DNA of 48,645 nt, from the IMG/VR virus record IMGVR_UViG_3300046723_000152, positions 1-48,645 of that record. One strand, written 5' to 3'. Under the pieces are notes generated by a model. The model was not told the DNA's origin. It worked only from the letters and a program-made list of their open reading frames with translations, and made no database searches. This document shows positions 7,197 through 13,616 of the stretch, one piece after another. Position numbers and translations under genes: made by a program. The stretch's first letter is position 1, and every line of letters begins with the position of its first letter. The DNA is from a virus.

Positions 7197-8953
7197 AGAA
7201 CATGCTGAAACTCGCGAAGGATCTGGTGCTACCGCTCGAAGCGGTGACGCAGACAATCGCGATCCTCGCGAAGCGGAGAGCAGGCAAGAGCTACACGATG
7301 CGGCGCCTGGTCGAGCAGTTGTTCCAAGCCGGGCAGCAAGTCGTGCTCGTCGACCCGAAGGGCGACCAGTGGGGTGTCCGTTCCTCGGCCGACGGTAAGG
7401 CTCCAGGTCTGCCGATCGTGATCCTGGGCGGTGAGCGCGGCGATGTGCCGCTCGAACCGAACTCAGGTGAGGTTGTCGCAAAGCTCGTTGTCGAGGAGCG
7501 GGTCAGCGTCCTGCTCGACCTCTCTACCTTCCGTAAGCACGAGGTCGCCACCTTCATGACCGCGTTCATGGAGAACCTGTACCGACTGAAGGCGCGCGAG
7601 ATTTACCGGACGCCGATGATGCTCGTGATCGACGAGGCGGACGCCATCGCTCCGCAGAAACCGCAAAAGGGCGAGGAGCGCATGCTGGGTGCCGCCGAGG
7701 ACATCGTGCGCCGCGGTGGGCAGCGCGGCATCGGCTGCGTGCTGGTGACGCAGCGCTCGGCGGTGCTGAACAAGAACGTCCTCACCCAGGCGCAGATGCT
7801 GGTCGCCCTGCGCACAATCGCGCCGCAGGATCTCGCGGCGATGAATGCCTGGATCGATGTGCATGGAACGCCGGAACAGCGCAAGACCCTGATGGAGTCG
7901 CTGCCCTCCCTTCCGATCGGTGATGCCTGGTTCTGGTCCCCTGGTTGGCCGACGGCCGAGGGCATCTTCAAGCGCACCCACGTCCTGCCGATCGAGACCT
8001 TCGATTCCGGCAAGAGCCCCGAGCCCGGTGTAAAGCCCGTCGAACCGAAGAACCTGGCCGACGTCGACCTCGATGCGCTCAAGGGCCAGATGGCCGCGAC
8101 GATCGAGAAGGCGAAGGCCGACGACCCGAAGCGCTTGAAAGCCAGAATCGCCGAGCTCGAGCGCGCCGCCAAAAAACCACAGGCCGCAGACGGGCCAACG
8201 CCAGCGTGGCGCGCCGAGTACGAGGCGGCGCACGCGCGGGACACGGCAGTAGCGCACGCTTCCGGCTTGCAGGAAGGGCTGCGCAAGGCCCTACCGCGCC
8301 TGCGCCAGGCATCGGCCGCGCTCTCCGAGGCCACGAGGTCGCTCGATGCAGCAATGGCCGAAGCCGAGCGCGAGCCGGCCCCTGCTGCGGTGTATGTCAA
8401 ACGTCATACATCTGGCGTACGGCCGCGCACGAACGGAAGCGGCCGACAGTCGGGGCACGTACCCGTTGAGGGCGTCAGCCGGTCCCAGCAGCGCATCCTT
8501 GACTCCCTGGAATCCCTGGAGGGCATGGGAATCGCCCAGCCGAGCAAGGAGCAGCTCGCGCTCTGGGCGGAGGTCTCGCCCACGAGCGGGGGCTATTTCA
8601 ACAATCTGGGGACCCTCAGAAGCGCCGGTTTGATCGAATACCCCTCCGGGGGCCTGGTCAGGCTCACGGAGGCCGGTAGGAAGGCCGCCCAGGCCTCGGA
8701 ACCGATGAGCGTCGAGGAAATGCAGGAGTCACTCTGCCGCAAGATCGGGGCGTCCAAGGCGGCCATCGTCCGCGCCCTGATCGAGATCTACCCGAAGTCG
8801 ATCGCGAAGGACGATTTGGCTGGGAAGATTGGGGTATCCCCGACCTCGGGCGGGTACTTCAACAACCTGGGCTCGCTGCGCACCCTCGGCGTGATCGACT
8901 ATCCCACGCCCGGGCAGGCCGTCGCGCTGCCGGTGCTATTCCTGGAAGCCTGA
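7193..8953 (+). CDS. HerA-type ATPase with tandem C-terminal winged helices
   Basis: The product has 586 residues from the GTG at 7193, which overlaps the upstream stop; ATG 7202 is an alternative. The P-loop KRRAGKSYT (about 27-35) lacks the usual first glycine. VVLVDPKGDQWG follows, then Walker B MLVIDEAD (143-150) and the RGGQRGIGCVLVTQR sensor segment (174-188), which are typical of HerA-like DUF87/DUF853 phage ATPases. Residues 300-420 are a charged coiled coil. The C-terminal 130 residues hold two winged-helix units sharing SPTSGGYFNNLG, LR and IxYP, a clear tandem duplication. The protein probably acts on DNA as a ring ATPase. No cognate nuclease is adjacent. Confidence 0.75.
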   Translation: MKNMLKLAKDLVLPLEAVTQTIAILAKRRAGKSYTMRRLVEQLFQAGQQVVLVDPKGDQWGVRSSADGKAPGLPIVILGGERGDVPLEPNSGEVVAKLVVEERVSVLLDLSTFRKHEVATFMTAFMENLYRLKAREIYRTPMMLVIDEADAIAPQKPQKGEERMLGAAEDIVRRGGQRGIGCVLVTQRSAVLNKNVLTQAQMLVALRTIAPQDLAAMNAWIDVHGTPEQRKTLMESLPSLPIGDAWFWSPGWPTAEGIFKRTHVLPIETFDSGKSPEPGVKPVEPKNLADVDLDALKGQMAATIEKAKADDPKRLKARIAELERAAKKPQAADGPTPAWRAEYEAAHARDTAVAHASGLQEGLRKALPRLRQASAALSEATRSLDAAMAEAEREPAPAAVYVKRHTSGVRPRTNGSGRQSGHVPVEGVSRSQQRILDSLESLEGMGIAQPSKEQLALWAEVSPTSGGYFNNLGTLRSAGLIEYPSGGLVRLTEAGRKAAQASEPMSVEEMQESLCRKIGASKAAIVRALIEIYPKSIAKDDLAGKIGVSPTSGGYFNNLGSLRTLGVIDYPTPGQAVALPVLFLEA

Positions 8954-9285
8954 TGTTCACCCAGGCCGGCATCAACACGCACCCCGTCGCCGTCGTCTGC
9001 TTCGCGCGCGTATCGCGCAACAGGCGCGGCGGAGGCATGCGCTGGTGCTGGCTCATGCGCTGGGCGAGCGGCGACATGGCCTGGTGCTCGAGCACGATGG
9101 CGAGCTGGGGAGAGCAGGTGCACTTCCACAATGTGTTCGAGCTCGATCACGGCGTCTGGGGCCCGAGCTGGCCCACGGATCCGGCCGCCGGCGCGCGCCA
9201 TTGGATCGAGAAGGGAGTCGCGCCAGACGCGAACAGCTGGAAGGCAGAGCTGCAGGTCGAGGCGCTCCAGGAACAGCACGCGTGA
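8953..9285 (+). CDS. Hypothetical protein, 110 aa
   Basis: ATG at 8953 shares its A with the upstream TGA, and the stop overlaps the GTG of the DUF4224 gene at 9282. The product is rich in Trp, Arg and Met in its first half (RGGGMRWCWLMRWASGDMAW) and acidic later. No family recognised. Being wedged in a coupled operon supports that it is translated. Function unknown. Confidence 0.55.
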   Translation: MFTQAGINTHPVAVVCFARVSRNRRGGGMRWCWLMRWASGDMAWCSSTMASWGEQVHFHNVFELDHGVWGPSWPTDPAAGARHWIEKGVAPDANSWKAELQVEALQEQHA

Positions 9286-9533
9286 CGCCCTATCTCACCG
9301 ACGCCGAGATCGAGCACATCACCGAGCCTCTCACCCAGGGCGCAGCGCGGATCCGCTTCTTCGAAAAGCTCGGCTGCAAGGTGAAGCAGCGGCCGAATGG
9401 CCAGCCCCTCGTCGGCCGCGTCGAATACGAAGCCGTGATGACCAGCCGCAGGAACGCGCAGCTCCCGCCCGCCGCCGGCGAGCTCGTGCGCCCCGATTGG
9501 GCCAAGCTCCGAGCGGCTCGTCATCGAGCGTGA
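9282..9533 (+). CDS. DUF4224 family protein
   Basis: The 83-residue product begins with GTG at 9282, which overlaps the upstream stop. The pattern YLTDAEIEHITEPLTQGAA, then IRFFEKLGCKV and NGQPLV, is that of DUF4224. These small proteins are encoded in many phages just upstream of tyrosine integrases and are often guessed to be excisionase-like or integration cofactors. The integrase starts 295 bases downstream, which fits. The C-terminal tail (RPDWAKLRAARHRA) is basic. Confidence 0.75.
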   Translation: MTPYLTDAEIEHITEPLTQGAARIRFFEKLGCKVKQRPNGQPLVGRVEYEAVMTSRRNAQLPPAAGELVRPDWAKLRAARHRA

Positions 9534-9549
9534 TAGGCTGGCCGCCCCC

Positions 9550-9822
9550 ATGAGCACCGAAAAAACCTGCGGCACATGCCGATTCAGCGAAGGAGAGGAT
9601 CACCGAGACGCTCCGGACGATCTGCCTGATGGATATTTCGTCTGCACGTTGATCAAGCATGAACAGGTCGCGCCCTATCGGAGTAAAGACCGAGCGGAAT
9701 TTACTGGCCTCGGCGCTTTCGTGACCGATGCCAGCGGCTATTTCGCGGCACTTTGCGTAGAAGCCGATTTCGGCTGCAACAAGTGGCAACCGAAAATAGA
9801 CCCAGTTCCGGGACAAAACTAG
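9550..9822 (+). CDS. Small cysteine-rich protein, possible metal binder
   Basis: The 90-residue protein has CGTCRF near the N-terminus and further cysteines (FVCTL, ALCVEADFGC) that could bind zinc or an iron-sulphur cluster. The gene ends in TAG at 9820-9822, evidence that amber is normally a stop in this genome. It lies between the DUF4224 gene and the integrase, with only five bases to the integrase ATG. Function unknown. Confidence 0.6.
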   Translation: MSTEKTCGTCRFSEGEDHRDAPDDLPDGYFVCTLIKHEQVAPYRSKDRAEFTGLGAFVTDASGYFAALCVEADFGCNKWQPKIDPVPGQN

Positions 9823-9827
9823 CACAG

Positions 9828-10913
9828 ATGGGACGCCGCAGAAAAGACGGTAATCCCCTCGGCCTCGAGCCGCGCGTCTACGCGCACCATGGCCAGTTCA
9901 TCTATCGGCACCGCGACGGCACGGCCGAGCAGCTCGGCAAGGACGTCGCTCGCGCGAACGCGCGCGCCAAGATCTACAACGATCCGGATCATCGCTTCGG
10001 CACCCTCGGCTATTTCCTCGATCTCTACATCGCCGAGGCTGAGGCTGGAAGACTCCTCCGGAAGAAGAAGCCACGCACGATCGCCGACTACAAGGTGCAC
10101 GCGCCTTTCCTGAAATCGGTGTTCGAGCAGCTGCTCCCGACCGACCTGGTGCGACAGCCGGAGCTGCTCGCGGAATACCGCGATCGTCGCAAGGCCAAGG
10201 TCCGCGCGAATCGCGAGCTCTCTCTCCTGTCCGCGATGTATGCATGGCTCATCGAGAAAGGCTACTCCCCGGGCCTCAATGTGAATCCAGTGGGCAACGT
10301 CGCGCGCAATCCTGAGAAGCCGAAGGAGCGCTATGTGGAAGATGCTGACGCCGGCGCCGTTGCTGCGATCGCGCTCCGATCCGTGTGCATGGCCATGCGC
10401 CTGGTCTATATCACGCTGCAGCGCCCGGCTGACATTCTCGCTCTCTCGCCTCAGTCACTCACAACGAAGACCGTCGGCGGGGTCGCAAAGCGCGTGCTCT
10501 CCGTGACACAAGGAAAGACAGGACGCACAGTCAATATCGAGCTGACGGACGAGCTCGAGGAAACGCTCTATATGCTGTCTCCCGATCGCGAGCCCGGGAA
10601 GATGAAGATCTCGGAATCGGTGACGAAGCTCGTAAAGACCTTCGTGCACACCTCCGACGGATCAAGGTATTCGGATGACGGAATGCGCGCGATGCTGCGG
10701 CGCTATTGCTTGAAGTGCGGAGTCTCGACCTTTGGGCTGATGGATCTCCGTGCGAAGGGCGCGACGGATATGTATCTCAACGGTATCCCGCTCGAGCGCA
10801 TCCAGATGCTCATGGGCCACAAGTCGGTTGTGACGACGGAGATCTATATCAAGCGGCTCCTGGCGCTCGTGCGGATCGCCCAGCCGAACCGGGTTAAAAC
10901 CGGGTTCGCGTGA
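9828..10913 (+). CDS. int: Tyrosine recombinase (phage integrase)
   Basis: The 361-residue protein has an N-terminal arm/SAM-like DNA-binding half and a C-terminal catalytic half. Visible catalytic residues are R199 (LQRPADIL), K230 (QGKTGR), R308 (DLRAKGATDMY), H331 (MGHKSVVTT) and the nucleophile Y340 (TEIYIK). The His usually three residues before the second Arg is Met here, a known kind of variation. The start at ATG 9828 gives a normal N-terminus (MGRRRKDG). It should integrate the phage at the tRNA-Asn core found 130 bases downstream. An imperfect inverted repeat overlaps its 3' end (10886-10909). Confidence 0.95.
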   Translation: MGRRRKDGNPLGLEPRVYAHHGQFIYRHRDGTAEQLGKDVARANARAKIYNDPDHRFGTLGYFLDLYIAEAEAGRLLRKKKPRTIADYKVHAPFLKSVFEQLLPTDLVRQPELLAEYRDRRKAKVRANRELSLLSAMYAWLIEKGYSPGLNVNPVGNVARNPEKPKERYVEDADAGAVAAIALRSVCMAMRLVYITLQRPADILALSPQSLTTKTVGGVAKRVLSVTQGKTGRTVNIELTDELEETLYMLSPDREPGKMKISESVTKLVKTFVHTSDGSRYSDDGMRAMLRRYCLKCGVSTFGLMDLRAKGATDMYLNGIPLERIQMLMGHKSVVTTEIYIKRLLALVRIAQPNRVKTGFA

Positions 10914-11045
10914 AGATCGGTGAAGGAGAATATACAGTGACCGCTCATAGCGAGCCGTACAGGTCGAAATGGCGGAATAATTTTCACCGAGCTTTCGACG
11001 TTGTGGCCTCAGAATTCGCTGGCTTACGTCGTTTGCGCCCTCTGT
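10914..11045 (+). other. Integrase-to-attP spacer
   Basis: A stretch of about 130 bases without a convincing gene lies between the integrase stop and the tRNA-Asn core. It probably holds arm-type integrase and excisionase sites, as is usual beside attP, but I could not see clear direct repeats. Confidence 0.4.
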
Positions 11046-11090
11046 CTGTTAATCCGCAGGTCCCAGGTTCGAGCCCTGGTCGGGGAGCCA
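11046..11090 (+). other. attP core: 3' half of tRNA-Asn(GUU)
   Basis: From CTGTTAA (anticodon loop with GTT) onward, the 45 bases read as the 3' half of a tRNA-Asn. They comprise the 3' anticodon strand TCCGC, a variable loop, a T arm CCAGG-TTCGAGC-CCTGG, an acceptor strand ending TCGGGGA, a G discriminator and CCA. The bases before the loop do not pair with the anticodon stem, so no complete tRNA is present. This is the standard signature of a phage that integrates at the anticodon loop and rebuilds the 3' end of the host tRNA. With the integrase beside it and phage genes on both sides, it is best read as attP. The host tRNA-Asn should begin TCCCCGA. Confidence 0.85.
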
Positions 11091-11113
11091 AAAACAACGA
11101 GTTGGAGAGGAGG

Positions 11114-11557
11114 ATGACTCGGACGCGTCGAAGAATATTCACCACTGGTGAAAATCTTCTGTGCGTCTGCGCGCTCGCCTTCGCTCACACGAGCGCATTC
11201 GCTGCAGACCCCTGGAGCACTGGAGACACCGTGCGAGAGGTGATCAACGCATCGCTGCTCGTGACCGATTGGGCGCAGACCCGTTATGCCGTGCAGCATC
11301 CGTGCGGTCAATACGAATTCTGCACCGACCCCAATCATGAACATGGCTATGCCAGATATTTCATCAGCGAACATCCCACCCTCGGACAAGTGGACGCCTA
11401 TTTCGCAGCGAGCATCGTTCTGCACGCCGCAATTTCATATGTCCTTCCACGCGGTTGGCGCGATGGCTGGCAATACGGCACGGCCGTCCTCGAGCTGAGG
11501 ACTGTAATCAGGAATCACCATGCTGGGATCGACATCGGGTTGAGCTTCCCGATTTGA
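11114..11557 (+). CDS. Secreted or envelope-associated protein with signal peptide
   Basis: The 147-residue protein has an excellent ribosome site (GGAGAGGAGG at 11104-11113). An N-terminal signal peptide has its hydrophobic core at LLCVCALAFAHTSAFA and likely cleavage after AFA-A. The mature part contains LLVTDWAQTRYA, EHGYARYFISEHPTLGQVDAYF and a WRDGWQYGTAVLE segment, and ends in a strand-like DIGLSFPI. I recall proteins of this shape in phages and in bacterial genomes as envelope proteins of unknown role. As a single gene next to attP it looks like a moron expressed from the prophage, perhaps altering the host surface. The gene converges on 11563 with five bases between. Confidence 0.65.
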   Translation: MTRTRRRIFTTGENLLCVCALAFAHTSAFAADPWSTGDTVREVINASLLVTDWAQTRYAVQHPCGQYEFCTDPNHEHGYARYFISEHPTLGQVDAYFAASIVLHAAISYVLPRGWRDGWQYGTAVLELRTVIRNHHAGIDIGLSFPI

Positions 11558-11562
11558 CATTT

Positions 11563-11862
11563 TTACTGTTTCGGCAAATAAATCCCGAAGAGCTTCACTA
11601 TGCTTTCGGTGACCTGGCCAGTCTCGAGCAGCTTCTTCGCCCGCACCTTCACGTTGAAGAGCTCCCAGGTCGCCGGGTGCATGCGCCGATTGTCCTGGCC
11701 GTCCGATTCCCAGTTCTGCCAGCTCTTGAGCGCCGAGTGCACGAGCTCGCCCGCTTGCGTTTGCGTGAGGCCGGCAGCCTCGCGCGCGCGCTGGATCTCG
11801 GCCGGTTTCGGATTCGCGCTGAAGCCGCGATTGGTCTGGCTTCGGTTGGGATGGTTGCTCAT
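11563..11862 (-). CDS. XRE-type helix-turn-helix regulator
   Basis: The 99-residue product starts at ATG 11862, with AGAGGG upstream on the minus strand. Its core, AEIQRAREAAGLTQTQAGEL, is a Cro/CI-type helix-turn-helix, followed by SWQNWE, typical of XRE regulators, and PATWELFNVKV. It lies at the end of the leftward unit that begins at the promoter near 13140, where a palindromic operator lies between the -35 and -10 boxes. It is therefore a candidate repressor of its own unit; this link is inferred. Confidence 0.75.
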   Translation of the reverse strand: MSNHPNRSQTNRGFSANPKPAEIQRAREAAGLTQTQAGELVHSALKSWQNWESDGQDNRRMHPATWELFNVKVRAKKLLETGQVTESIVKLFGIYLPKQ

Positions 11863-11939
11863 GGTCCGCCCTCTTCTGGTTGCGATCGTTTGACGATCTG
11901 GCGCACGTGCGCTCGGTCGATAGAGAATAACATTCGTCC

Positions 11940-12224
11940 TCATGATGTTTCCCGCCAAGGCGCAAGCGCGCGCTCGAGCTCATCCAGATCGACATCCAGC
12001 TCGCCGGCGGCCGATCGAGGCGCCCTCGCCTTCTGCGGCCACACGGATTCGAAGATCACGGTAAGCGGGATCCGCTTCCGCTGCTGTGTGTCCTTCAGGT
12101 GCACCTCGAGCGAATCTGGTAGGCCGCGCTCAGGCTCCGCCGGCAGCAGCGTGACATTGCCCAAGCGGCCGTTGATGACGATCGAGGTTTCGCGTCGGAC
12201 GGGTGAATCGAGTTTCGTGGTCAT
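11940..12224 (-). CDS. Hypothetical protein, 94 aa
   Basis: ATG at 12224 has GGAGG six bases upstream on the minus strand, better than the TTG further out. The product has a beta-rich first half (SIVINGRLGNVTLLPAE) and an acidic C-terminal half (ELDVDLDELERAL). It could be a small DNA mimic or regulator, but no family is recognised. It lies between the SprT-like and XRE genes and is probably co-transcribed with them. Confidence 0.55.
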   Translation of the reverse strand: MTTKLDSPVRRETSIVINGRLGNVTLLPAEPERGLPDSLEVHLKDTQQRKRIPLTVIFESVWPQKARAPRSAAGELDVDLDELERALAPWRETS

Positions 12225-12262
12225 GAAGTCCTCCAACTGCCCCAGAACCCCGAGGCGCGGGA

Positions 12263-12285
12263 GAGTCCCGGAAAACCCGGGACTC
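12263..12285 (-). other. Nine-base-pair hairpin between two genes
   Basis: GAGTCCCGG and CCGGGACTC form a perfect stem with a five-base loop in the 78-base gap between the SprT-like gene and the 94-residue ORF. There is no T run on either strand, so it is more likely an RNA-processing or stability element than an intrinsic terminator. Confidence 0.45.
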
Positions 12286-12302
12286 CGTTGAGGTTTCGGA
12301 TT

Positions 12303-12977
12303 TCAATGCGTCCCGGCCGCGGCGATCTCGGCCTTCGAGAATTCGCGCGCGAACGGTGTATTGCAGTCGTTGCAGGTCGCACGGAACTCATCGCGCGAAA
12401 CGCGGGCGATCACACCGCAGCCGCAGACGAACTTGCGAAGGCGCGAGCCCGAGCCGACGCCGCGTGATTTGCCGCCCTTCGCGCCGACTCCTGCGCCGCA
12501 GCCGCGCAGCTTGATCTGGAGCGGCGTGCCGTTCGGATTGATGCCACCGAACGGAGTCGGGCACCCGTCGGTCGGCTGCGGAAGCGCGGCGATCGCTTCG
12601 CGGATGTCGGAGGAGAAGCACGCGAGGGAATATTTGGTGCCAGCCGCGCGCACGAACTGCAGGCCAAGGCGCTCGCACGCTTCCTGCCAGCCCTTGCCGT
12701 GGCCCTTACCCATTCCGGCGAGCACATGACCGAGTTCGTGCAGCGTTGTGCCTGCGACTTGAACCGGAGAGTCCTCGCCGAAAGCGCAAATCTCGGCGAA
12801 GGCATGCTCGTGACCGTTTTTCCAGCAGCCGAAATAGGTGACGCCGCGCGTGGCCTTGGATCCGGCGCCGTAGACCAGCTTCGCATCGAGGGCGGCGGCG
12901 CGCTCCTCTGCGGTTAAACGCTGAACGGCGATCTGACGGACGGCTTGGATGAACTGCTCGTGGGTGAAGGATTGCAT
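12303..12977 (-). CDS. SprT-like zinc metalloprotease
   Basis: The 224-residue protein has a TTLHELGHVLAG motif with HELGH at 80-84 (metal ligands and catalytic Glu), and a downstream GHGKGWQEAC segment as in SprT/Spartan-like proteases. A C-terminal zinc-ribbon-like group (C185, C187, C202, C205) precedes a final TPFAREF. Eukaryotic Spartan removes DNA-protein crosslinks; phage members are uncharacterised. The start at ATG 12977 has AAGGAG on the minus strand. It is the first protein gene after the promoter and tRNA-like gene at 13033-13140, and could be expressed from the prophage. Confidence 0.75.
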   Translation of the reverse strand: MQSFTHEQFIQAVRQIAVQRLTAEERAAALDAKLVYGAGSKATRGVTYFGCWKNGHEHAFAEICAFGEDSPVQVAGTTLHELGHVLAGMGKGHGKGWQEACERLGLQFVRAAGTKYSLACFSSDIREAIAALPQPTDGCPTPFGGINPNGTPLQIKLRGCGAGVGAKGGKSRGVGSGSRLRKFVCGCGVIARVSRDEFRATCNDCNTPFAREFSKAEIAAAGTH

Positions 12978-13032
12978 CTTCTACTCCTTGGCCCCTGATT
13001 CCCGAGGCGCGGTATTGCGGGGCGCTGCTTTG

Positions 13033-13101
13033 TGGAGGCGGCGGGAGTCGAACCCGCTTGGTCTGGATCTAGAGCCCTACCTGGTTACCGAACCCACCCC
13101 C
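13033..13101 (-). tRNA. Compact tRNA-like gene with CUA loop and tmRNA-like acceptor/T arm
   Basis: On the minus strand a 5' GGGGGTG pairs over seven positions with CGCCTCC, including a G3:U70 wobble and discriminator A. The T arm is perfect (GCGGG-TTCGACT-CCCGC). A 4-bp D stem GGTT/AACC has only a four-base loop. The anticodon loop is CTCTAGA (anticodon CUA, reads UAG) on a weak stem with one A-A mismatch and U-G wobbles, and the variable region is short. G3:U70 with A73 are alanine-identity elements shared by tRNA-Ala and tmRNA, and the acceptor and T arm closely resemble tmRNA 3' ends. CCA is not encoded (the 3' bases are ACA). A near-consensus promoter lies just upstream. It may be an amber suppressor or a tmRNA-domain mimic; a decayed ssrA fragment is the alternative. 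Confidence 0.55.
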
Positions 13102-13106
13102 TACAA

Positions 13107-13136
13107 TTCACACGATACGCTCAATGGGCGTATATG
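13107..13136 (+). promoter_or_regulatory. Possible divergent promoter
   Basis: On the plus strand TTCACA (13107-13112) is followed after 18 bases by TATATG (13131-13136), over the same palindrome as the leftward promoter. It is weaker than the leftward one, but a rightward terminator at 13305-13333 implies rightward transcription here. Confidence 0.4.
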
Positions 13137-13140
13137 TCAA
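13112..13140 (-). promoter_or_regulatory. Sigma70-type promoter for the tRNA-like/SprT/XRE unit
   Basis: On the minus strand TTGACA (13140-13135), a 17-base spacer and TATCGT (13117-13112) make a near-consensus promoter. Transcription should start near 13105, four bases before the 5' end of the tRNA-like gene, and proceed leftward into the SprT-like and XRE genes. Confidence 0.7.
13115..13133. promoter_or_regulatory. Palindromic operator inside the promoter
   Basis: ATACGC (13115-13120) and GCGTAT (13128-13133) form a perfect inverted repeat with a seven-base centre. It occupies most of the -35/-10 spacer of the leftward promoter and overlaps its -10 box. A dimeric repressor bound here would block transcription; the XRE protein at 11563-11862 is a natural candidate. 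Confidence 0.6.
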
Positions 13141-13142
13141 GG

Positions 13143-13333
13143 GGTAGATCAAACTATTTTCGAGAGGAGTGCTGCGAGGGGTGGCCGCCGGGGGGGCGGG
13201 CTGGCGGTGGGCCAGGCTTGGAGGGGGACGGTAAAGCGCCCTTGACCGCGGGTAATACACGGGGGATACTTCGGCCTTCTAGAGCCGACCTGGTACCACT
13301 GAAGAGCCCCGCCGCGAGCGGGGCTTTTCTTTT
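13143..13333 (+). ncRNA. Candidate short rightward RNA ending at a strong terminator
   Basis: About 190 bases lie between the possible divergent promoter and an intrinsic terminator on the plus strand. No convincing ORF with a ribosome site is visible, and all flanking genes point the other way, so an untranslated or antisense RNA is the simplest reading. It is GC-rich with several potential hairpins. Rests on inference only. Confidence 0.3.
13305..13333 (+). terminator. Rho-independent terminator, plus strand
   Basis: AGCCCCGC (13305-13312) pairs with GCGGGGCT (13318-13325) and is followed by TTTCTTTT on the plus strand. The minus strand has no T run on its side, so it serves rightward transcription even though both flanking genes are leftward. 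Confidence 0.7.
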
Positions 13334-13337
13334 GGGG

Positions 13338-13589
13338 CTATCCGACCGGTGCCGCGCCGGGCGCCGCGACCTTGGCAGCGATGGCCACATGCAGAGCCGC
13401 GAGGTCCGCGTTGTCGGTCTGGAACAAGCCGGCGATCTCCTCCGGCGTCGGATCCCTGTTCTGAGCTTGGGCGTTCTGCACGACCGCGCTCGCCTGCTGG
13501 AGCGATACCGCGAGCTCGGCAACGGCCGCCGCGATCGCCGCTGCCCTGGCGATCAGAAGTGCTGTACCTGTAAGGGCTACTGCTGACAT
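13338..13589 (-). CDS. Small hydrophobic helical protein near the lysis genes
   Basis: The 83-residue product starts with good spacing behind AGGAGA on the minus strand. The N-terminal 35 residues are Ala-rich and hydrophobic (ALLIARAAAIAAAVAELAV) and may form one membrane or amphipathic helix. The rest is helical (NRDPTPEEIAGLF...). I recall small proteins like this beside holin genes, with no assigned function. The gene ends in TAG. Confidence 0.6.
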   Translation of the reverse strand: MSAVALTGTALLIARAAAIAAAVAELAVSLQQASAVVQNAQAQNRDPTPEEIAGLFQTDNADLAALHVAIAAKVAAPGAAPVG

Positions 13590-13616
13590 TTCGGTTCTCC
13601 TCGGATTCGAAAAAAG

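Noticed and set aside
2519-8953. HerA-based defence system
   Set aside because: Known HerA defence systems pair with Sir2, DUF4297 or NurA-like effectors; none is seen in the window.
11046-11090. A complete tRNA-Asn gene
   Set aside because: The bases upstream of the anticodon loop cannot form the D arm or the 5' half of the acceptor and anticodon stems.
11030-11100. A prophage border with chromosomal DNA
   Set aside because: The genes on both sides look phage-derived and run into the virion genes without housekeeping genes.
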